A DNA stretch of 64,000 nucleotides. Source: Symbiodinium natans. Lineage: Eukaryota; Sar; Dinophyceae; Suessiales; Symbiodiniaceae. Of the stretch, positions 50,801-59,800 are shown piece by piece. The notes under the pieces are model-generated. The model had not been told where the DNA came from. It ran no database searches and saw only the letters and a program-made list of their open reading frames with translations. Made by a program: the position numbers and the translations under genes. The stretch spans positions 1 to 64,000 of the forward strand of contig CAJNDS010000099.1 of the NCBI GenBank assembly GCA_905221605.1. The letters are read 5' to 3'. Each line of letters starts with the position of its first letter. Within the stretch, counting starts at the first letter, position 1.

Positions 50801-53800
50801 GACTGTAATTGATGTTGTTTCTTTCCTATTCCTCAAACCCCGGGTTTAGGGTTTAGGGTTTAGGGGTATGAGAGCCCTCAAACCCTAAACCGCCCTAAGC
50901 CGCACACGCTGCGGCTGCGCACTTGCCGGTTCCGACAAGCTTTTGGCTGGGGGCTAGGGGCTGAGGCCGACTAGGGTTTAGGGCTTAGGGTTTAGGGTAG
51001 GGTCTAGGGTCTAGGGTCTAGGGTCTAGGTTCTAGGGTCTAGGGTCTAGGGTCTAGGGTCTAGGTTCTAGGGTCTAGGGTCTAGGGTTTAGGGTCTAGGG
51101 TTTAGGTTCTAGGGTTTAGGGTTTAGGGGCCTCAGCCAATCTCTTCCTTCCAGGGTTTTGGGGGTTGAGGGTTTGGGGTTTGAGAGAATCGGGCTTAGGG
51201 CTGTAGGTTGGGATGTTCCCCCTTATACTCACAGTCCTTAGTACGATTGTAGTACCCCTATTCTGATCTCTATGAAGGACTGCGAGTATACAGGGGGGAA
51301 AATCCCAAGCGGTAGGCCTTAAAGGGGTTTTAAGGAGATTTCATGCGTCCGAGCTTCTGCACGGTCGAGGTCTCCGAAGCCTGTGCAGAGTGAAGCTTGC
51401 GGAGTCTGACTCTGCTTAGACCTTTGTTGGTGTGCACAATCATAGGACTTAAGAGTATCTTTATGAGATTTGTGCTTTTGGTGATATCCAAGTGACAATC
51501 TGAATGTAAAAATTGCTGTGGCTGACCCGGTCCTGGTCTTTCTTCCTTTTTTTTTGGGGGGGGGAGGGGGTTGCATGTCGACCTTCGATCTTTGGCTTCG
51601 AGGCCCTCGACCCGAAGCCCCTCAAACCCTAACCCAACTCAATGAGGGATGCCCCCCTTGTACTCTGCACACCCCTAAAGCCTACACCCTGCACCCTAAA
51701 ACCTAAACCCTGAACCCTAAACCCTAAACCCACATTGAAAGCTTTTGAGCTCGGTGGTTCGGCTTGGTTCTGAGACAGGGCTTCGGAGCCCACGACACCC
51801 CCTAAGCTACAACCTGAACCCAAAACCCTACACAATCCCAAAGTGTTCCTAAACCGTAAACCCCAGGAGTATAGGGTCATTTGGGATGTTCCCCCTTTTT
51901 ACTTACAGTCCTGAATAGGGATTGTCGTACCCAGTATTGCAATCCCCATTACGGACTGCTCGTATTGGAGGCGAACATCACAAACCCTCGTCCCAAAGCA
52001 TTCCTTAAGGTATGGATATGGGGCCCTTTAGGTTTCGCAGGTTTGGATGGATTTCTTTTGGGGCAGGAACCCAGTAGATTTCTTGACTGGTTCTTCATGG
52101 GGAATCCGGCTGTATATTCCCCCTTTGAAGGATTAGGACACTTACTTAACTACCCCCCAATTCTCCTAAACCCTAAACCCCAAACCCCAAACCCTAGGCC
52201 CTAAACCCTAAACCATAAAGATCCCTCTGCCTCTGACACGGCCAGGACGCACACCTCTGCGAGGCAAGAGCGCAGGGATTGGAGGTTAGGGTTTAGGGTT
52301 TAGGGCTTAGGGTTTGGGGTTTAGGGTTTAGGGTTTAGGGTTTCGGGTTTAAGGTTTAAGGTTTAGGGTACTCGAGGGCCTCAAAAGGTCCTCTGAGATC
52401 TGAGTGCCAAGCGTGTCCATCTGCTTGCGCGGCCGCGACATACTCTGCCTGAACGACGGGGAACTGAAACTGTTGGGGGGCCCATGGAACTATGGGGGGT
52501 CTATGAAAAACCCCCCTAATATAGACCCCGAATAATAAGACAACAAGGAACACCACCCCTAATTTCGTAAACCCCCCAGGTTTCAAACGCCATACCGCGC
52601 CAAGGATATGGGGCGAAGAGTTTAAGCGTTAGGGCTTTAGTAGGCTTAGTGCTGTCTGGGTCCCGAGCCTGAACACAAAACACGTCTGTCCGGAACCCCC
52701 TCAAACCCAAAACCCTAAACCCTAAACCCCAAGCCCTAAACCCAAACCCTAGACCCTACACCCTGAAATCCGAAGCCCAACGCTTCGAGGTCAAGCTCTG
52801 AGTTTCCATGCCATTCTGGCTTAGGGTTTAGCTTCTAGTGTTGCTGAGACGCCTGTGAGATTTTCTGCCCAGGTCTCCACCGTCTCTTGATACGTGGCTC
52901 TTGATGACATTCCCCAGTAAGGTTCCTAAAACCTTAGAGCCGGAAACCCTAAACCCTAAACCCTAAACCCTGCCTGCTCGTCGACGTCTTTGCTGCTGAT
53001 CTGCCTCGGTTTTTCTTCAGCTCCCAGAGAGGCGGTGCTGTCAAAGACCCCCTGGTTCTTATAGTAGGGAATGTGGGAATGAGGGCCCCGTAAAACAAGA
53101 CACCTCTAAGGGATGACAGAGGGCCCTCACTCTCGCATTCCCTACTTAGAACCAGCCAGCTTCGAACTTGATTTCGCCTTTCTGATGCATCAGATTCCCT
53201 AAACCCTAAACCCCAAACCCTAAACCCTAAACCCTAAACCCTAAACCCTAAACCCGAAACCCGGGATCGCCCCTGATTGCCATCCTCAAGACCCTGGGTG
53301 CGGCCACCCATGTTGGCACGCTGAAGTTGGTAGCTATGCACTAAGTAAGCTACCCCAAGCCCTAAACCCTAAACCCTAAACCCTAAACCCTAAACCCTAA
53401 ACCTTAAACCCTAAACCTAAACCCTAAACTTAAAACCCTAAACCCTAAACCCTAAACCCTAAACCCTAAACCCTAAACCCTAAACCCTAAACCCTAAACC
53501 CTAAACCCTAAACCCGAAACGAGAAGAACTGAGGCCCGCGCCACTCGTGCTTCCCTGCAAGGTTTCTGGATTCGACCTGGGAAGGCTTGACTTTGTTGTG
53601 GGTTTAGGGTTTAGGGTTTAGGGTTTAGGGTTTAGGGTGCCGGGTATATTCCCTTAAGTGGGTGTCATCAAAACATCCAGCAAGAATCCGAGCTTCAGGG
53701 GAACCCTCAACTCTCAGCCCGAAACCCTAAACCCTAAACCGTTGTGGCGTCCAGGATGCCTGGAACCCACCTAAGCCCGACACGATGGAAGGGTCCTGGG

Positions 53801-56800
53801 GGACCCAAACGCGAATCGGGCCTTCCTTTGAGCTTAGGGTTTAAGGGTTGCGGTTTAGGGTTTAAGGTTTAGGGTTTAGGGTTCAGGGGTTAGGGGCTTA
53901 AGGGCTTAAGGGTTTGGGGGTTAACGGTTGAATTAAGGGCTTCAGGGCTTCAGGGTTTGGCGGGCTACGGGTTTAAGGGCTTAAGGGTTTAAGGGGTTTT
54001 AAGGGTTTTCGGGGTTTAAGGGTGTTAGGGCTTTGCGGGGTTTAAGGGCTTAAGGGCTTTGGGGTTGTGGGCCCATGAGGTTGCTGGTAAGGAGCTTGTG
54101 AGGCTATGGGAGTCCGGGTAAAATCTGGCCCGGCCCCTGAGATTCCAGCCTCTTTGTTGGTGACAACCAACACGGATCCGCCGACGGGGATGAGGTCGAG
54201 CACCTGAAGCTGTCTGAATGGTTTAGGGCTTAGGGTTTAGGGTGTAGGGTTTAGGGTTTGGGGGGGGCGTAGGGTGTAGTTGTTAAGATCTTTCGCCGCC
54301 CTTTCTTGCGCGATCTCCGCCCCAAGCTTCTGCAGGATGTGATATGCTCCATTTGCCATGCTGGCTGATGTTGCAGACAGCTGGGGGCTCGGTCGCCTGT
54401 GTCACATGAGTGCAAAGACACACCCGCTTCCCCACCCGCAGCCCGCCGCTGTTTTGGGACATGTGCCTTCTTCCACACTCACAGACATCAGTTTCAAATC
54501 TTAGGGAAGTTACGTGGTCCTCTGTATGGGCCCATACTTCAGAACCCTTTAGAGGAGGTAAGGGGCCATATTAAGGGACCACGTAGCCACCCTGACATCA
54601 AAGCATCAGCCGGCGACTCCTCCGTTTTTTGTTTTAACCCTAAACCCTAATTGAACTTTAAACCCTAAACCCTAAACCCTAAACAGGAGGGGTTCCGGCA
54701 ATGCAGACCCCTGCGCACCTTCTCGTTGTACTCCTTTTGCCAGCTAAGGTCTCCAGTACCTGCCGATGATCGTTAGGGTTTAGGGTTTAGGGTTTAGGGT
54801 TTAGGGTTTAGGGTTTAGGGTTTAGGGTCCAGCCCTGCGAAGAAACCAAAGAAACACCCAAAGCAGCCGAGGGCTTGTCAGGGAATGCACGGGGTTCAAC
54901 ACAAGCTTCTGACATAGGGGAATAAGAGCCTACGCTGGGTCTCAGTATGGGTTAGGGTTTAGGGTCTATTCATCTAAGGTATCTTCCTTCATGGGGGGGG
55001 GGGGTATTTGGGCTCCCTGACGACGGTTTCTGCACCGGCATGTGGAAAGGCGCACCTTTCCACGCTTGGACCAAACCACGCTCCTCGGCCGGGGAGGGGG
55101 GGGTTTTTGGCTTAAGCTTTTGGGGTTTAGGGTTTGGGTTTTTTAGGGTTTTCAAGCTTTACAGGGTTTGTTCAGGGGATATTTGGGGAGTTTGTGGGGT
55201 TCTTGAGGCTTAAGGCTCTTCGGCTGCAGAGAGCCATTCATGTTCATGGGCTCAGGGGATTCCCAAGTGGTTTAAGGGGTTAGGGTCTCCAGGAGGTTTA
55301 GGGGCTTAGAATTTGGGGTTAAGCAGCCCCCCCGCATCCCTCACACCCATCTCCAGCACGACCGGCTTTCTTTTGCACCCTGAACCCTAAACCCGAAACC
55401 TTAAACTCGAAACCCTAACCCCTAAACCCTAAACCCCCAAATTGAGTCCCCCGCAGTGGCGCTGACCAGACCCCGCCCCGCCGTGCGCAGGAGCCGGATG
55501 GGATCCGGAGATGCTATCTGGGCCGGGTGTTCATTTGGGTTTAGGGTTTAGGGTTTAGGGTTTAGGGTTTAGTTTAGGGTTTAGGGTTTAGGGTTTAGGG
55601 CTTAGGGTTTAGGGTTTAGGCTTTGGGGTTTAGGGTTAATGAAGCTTAGGGTTTAGAAAGTTTGGGGTTTAGGGTTTGGGGTTTCTGCAGTAATTCGGGT
55701 CTGCAGGAGAGTTTGGGGTTTAGGGCTTGTGTGGGGTGTAGGGTTGATATGCTTCCGGGCTTATTGCTGGGCTTAGAAGGCTTTTGAGGGTTCAGAATTC
55801 TAGACTCCCCTTAGAACCTTAATGAAAATAGTATTTGTAATTTCCTCTTGGGTTTTATATGAGGAAAAATAATTCCCAAAAAGGATATAGAATTCGCTAT
55901 ACGGTTCTGGAAGGCTTCAGGGCTTAGTGTTTCAGCCGAAGTGGGCAGGGACTTGCGGTCGCTAGGGTTGCAGCTTGGCGGGTTTGAAAGGGAGGGCTTT
56001 AGGGTTTAGGGTTTAACTAGGGTTTAGGGTTTAGGGTTTAGGGTTTAGGGGTTTAGGGTTTAGGGTTTAGGGTCCCTTTCCGAAAACGCATCCAGCTTTC
56101 AAGTGCTGGCCGAGAGGCTCTTCTCCACTGCACGCGGCCGTCCTCCCATCAGCTGACCCGACCAAAATCCCCTAACCCTGAACTGTGAGGAATGCATCTT
56201 TTGCCCACCCCCCATCATGAAACCCTAGCCCTAAACCCTAAGCTGTCAGGTGCAATTATAGCCCAAGCAAAACAGAAAGGGCCCCTTCTTGGTTTCATGG
56301 GGTTCATAGGTGAAACCTCCAGCCCCAATACTTAAACCCTGAACCCAAAACTCTAACCCCAACTCCACAAACCTCAGACAGAACTGGACTTTGTGCAAGT
56401 CCTGCATCATCATGGATGCTACAACGCCAGACCTGAGCAGACACGTTGAAGGAGGGCCCTTACTGTATAAGGGGTTTAGGGTTAGGGCTTAGTGTTTCGG
56501 GCAAGAAAGATATAGTCCCGACATACCCGAGTAGCTCCAAAAAAAGCCTATACTATGTCCAGGATCCCTTACAAGGGTCTCTCCATGGACCTAAAGCAAA
56601 GAGCAAAGGTGCGAACCACTTTCCACTCCAGAAGCCCGCAAGCCCACGGAGAAGAGAACAAAACCAATAACACAACAACATGCTTGCCTTTACTATCGCG
56701 GCTTCACGAATAAACTTATTGCCGCGTGTACAGGTTATAGAATAATAGTACGAAGTGTGTGAAAGAGCGAATATACTGAGCGAAAGAACACAACGAAGTA

Positions 56801-59800
56801 CACACCAGAAAATAAGAAGATAATAATGTAATGTCAAGATACGACCATAAGATAGAAAGTTGTCTACAGGAATTTGACCACCTATCCAAATAAAAGAAAA
56901 AAGTGAAAGAAACCAAAAGCACAGATAAAAACCATTAAATCTACTGGACGTCTTAATTATAAAATAGAATGACATTGAAAGACTTCTCATAACGTAAAAT
57001 AGGATGAAGATAGAAGTAAATAAGATAATGAATCCTGCATTTTTATTTGGTACAGCTTTTAACATAGCATATTGGCATAAGAAATACCATTCAGGTACTA
57101 TATGTAAAGGAGTAAGTAATCCACATGCTTCTAATGCATTATCTGGATGTGAGAAAGAAGAGAAGCCGAAATGAATTTGAAGAAGATATAGATAGAGAAT
57201 TAATATCTTTCCATAGAAATCTTTACTAATAATGAAAGGAAAAATGCTATTTTATTATTAGTGGAATCCCTTAAAGGATTATTAGAAGATAGAAAATGTA
57301 GATTAAACATATGAAAAAGAAGAAAAGCACAAAGAAGAAATGAAAATAGAAAATGAAAGACAAAGAACCTCTTTAATGTTGGATTGTAAATATAATGTCC
57401 TCCACAAAGCCATTCTATTAAAGATGGAAATGGAGATAATAAATTTGCAATGACTGTAACTCCTCATAAACTCATTTGTCCTAAAGGTAAAACATAACCC
57501 ATAAATGCTGTTCCCATTAAGAAGAAGTAAATAATAATTCCACAAAATCAAGTATTTGGATTATAAAAGTATGAAGCATAAGATATAGCTCTTCCAAGAT
57601 GAAGAAATATAAAAAGAAAGACAAATGATACACCATTAGAATGAAGATAACGTAAACACCATCCATAATACATTTCTCTAATTAGATTACACGACAACCT
57701 AACCCTCAACACCATTTAAAGTCCTAACTCCCCACTTCTAACCTCTTAACACCAACTAAAATACTAACTCCCACTTTCTAAGCTTTGACATCTAAACCCC
57801 AGACCCTAAACCCTAGACCCTAAACTCTAAACCCTAAACTCTGAATCCTAAACCCTTAACCCTAAAACCCTAAAACACTAAACCGATCTAAGCTCCTGGC
57901 TCGGTTGCGGCGTAGATGCTGTCTGGGTGTTCGCCGGAGAATGCGAGTGCAGTTGGCCTCAGGGGGTGGGCGTCTCAAGCCTACAGATCCACCCTGTCTG
58001 GAGGAAGGTTTTAGGGTTTATCGTTCAGGGTTCAGGGTTCAGGGTTTAGGGTGTAGGGTGGGCGTAGGGTTTAGGGTTTAGGGTTTAGGGTTTAGGGTTT
58101 AGGGTTTAGGGTTTAGGGTTTAGGGTTTAGGGTTTAGGGTTTAGGGCTTAGGGTTTGCAAAGTTTGGGGTGCAGGGTTTGGGGTTGGGATCTTCGCCCTT
58201 ATACTACGCGTCCTTGACAAGGATTTTCAAAGGGATACTAGGGTTTAGGGTTCAGGGTTCAGGGTTTAGGGTTTAGTTCGGGTTTAGGGTTTAGGGTGGG
58301 CTTGGGGTTTAGGGTTTAGGGCTTAGGGTTTGCAAAGCTTGGGGTGTAGGGTTTGGGGTTGGGATGTTCGCCCTTATACTACGAGTCCTTGACAGGGATT
58401 ATCATAGGGGGGTACTATAATCCCGGGAATTCCCTTGCAATAAGGACCCCAATAAGGTACACCCCCCCCCCCCCTAATTTCAGAAACCCCATATAAGCCC
58501 AAAGGCAGGTGCGACACAAATAAACCAAATTCTGAGCATGGGCATGTACAAATACAGAAAAAATCAGCAAGTACAAATGACAACACACAAGCAACCATAT
58601 GCACCAACACAAACACCTATACCTTTTTGTACATTTGTCATGGTAGATACACCTGTATAACATGCACAAGCTGTGTGGCGAAGCTGTGGATGTGAGGCTT
58701 AAACCCTGGACCCAACTCCCCAAGCCCAAAAGCCCCAAACCCGAAGCCCCCCAGCCCTAAACCCTAAACCCTAAACCCTAAACCCTCAAACCCTCAAAGC
58801 TTGACTCAACCTGAACGCCTCACCCTTGCCACCATCTTTCCAGGGAATGTAGAAGCTACATGTTAGGAAGTGTAGGTGAAACATGACTCCTGATGAGGGC
58901 AATACAGGGCTTATCATTATATACTTTTGGGGGTTCTTAAGCAAGTAGTAAACCGTAAACCCTAAACCCCTAGGACTGTAGGTACAGAGGTCCTTAGAGT
59001 CCGGTGCCGTTGGATGAGGCAGCTGCCTGCCAATCTGCTCGAGGAACCAGTCGTACTGCCCTACCTGCAACATGCCGCCACGCAGGCCTAGTGCCCCTGC
59101 ACCCTAAACCCTAAAACCCCGAAACCCTAGCCCTAAAACCTTAAACCCTAAACCCTACACCCTAAACTACAACCCTAAACTCCAAACCTAAACCCTAACC
59201 CTAAACCCTCAAAAGACAAAGGGGGTTCGGGGTTGGGACCTCTTCGGCATGAAGCCTGGTGAGGGTGTCCATTAGACGGAGACCGTAGTTGAGAACAGCG
59301 CTGGGTGACTGCTACGAGGCGCTTCATAGCAGAATGAATTCCTGTGCTCACTTAATGGCTTATAAATACGTGTAAATATGAAACTTAACAGCTTATAAGC
59401 CTGAGGGAACTCGCAGCTCTCCAAACCACTGGATACATGGTGCTGCCTAAACTCTAAACCCCAAACCTCAGACCCCAAAACCCCAAACCCCAAACCCTAA
59501 ACCCTAAGCCCCAAGCCCTTGGACTTGTAGCAGGCACGCTCTGGATGACCCCTTGGTTGACGTCCCCAGGGCCTGCCTCGTCTGTGTACATGGCCGACCT
59601 TAGGGGTTTAGGGTTAGAGGTTTACGGTTGAGGGTCTGGGGTTCTAGGTTTTGGGGTTTAGGGTTAGAGGTTTACGGTTGAGGGTCTGGGATTAAGGGTC
59701 TTAGGGTTTTGGGTTAGGGGTTGAGGGTTGTGGGTTAGGGAGTTGAGATGACTTTCTGGGGCTTCGGCCTGCGAGCAAGAGAGGCAACAATGACAGGAAA

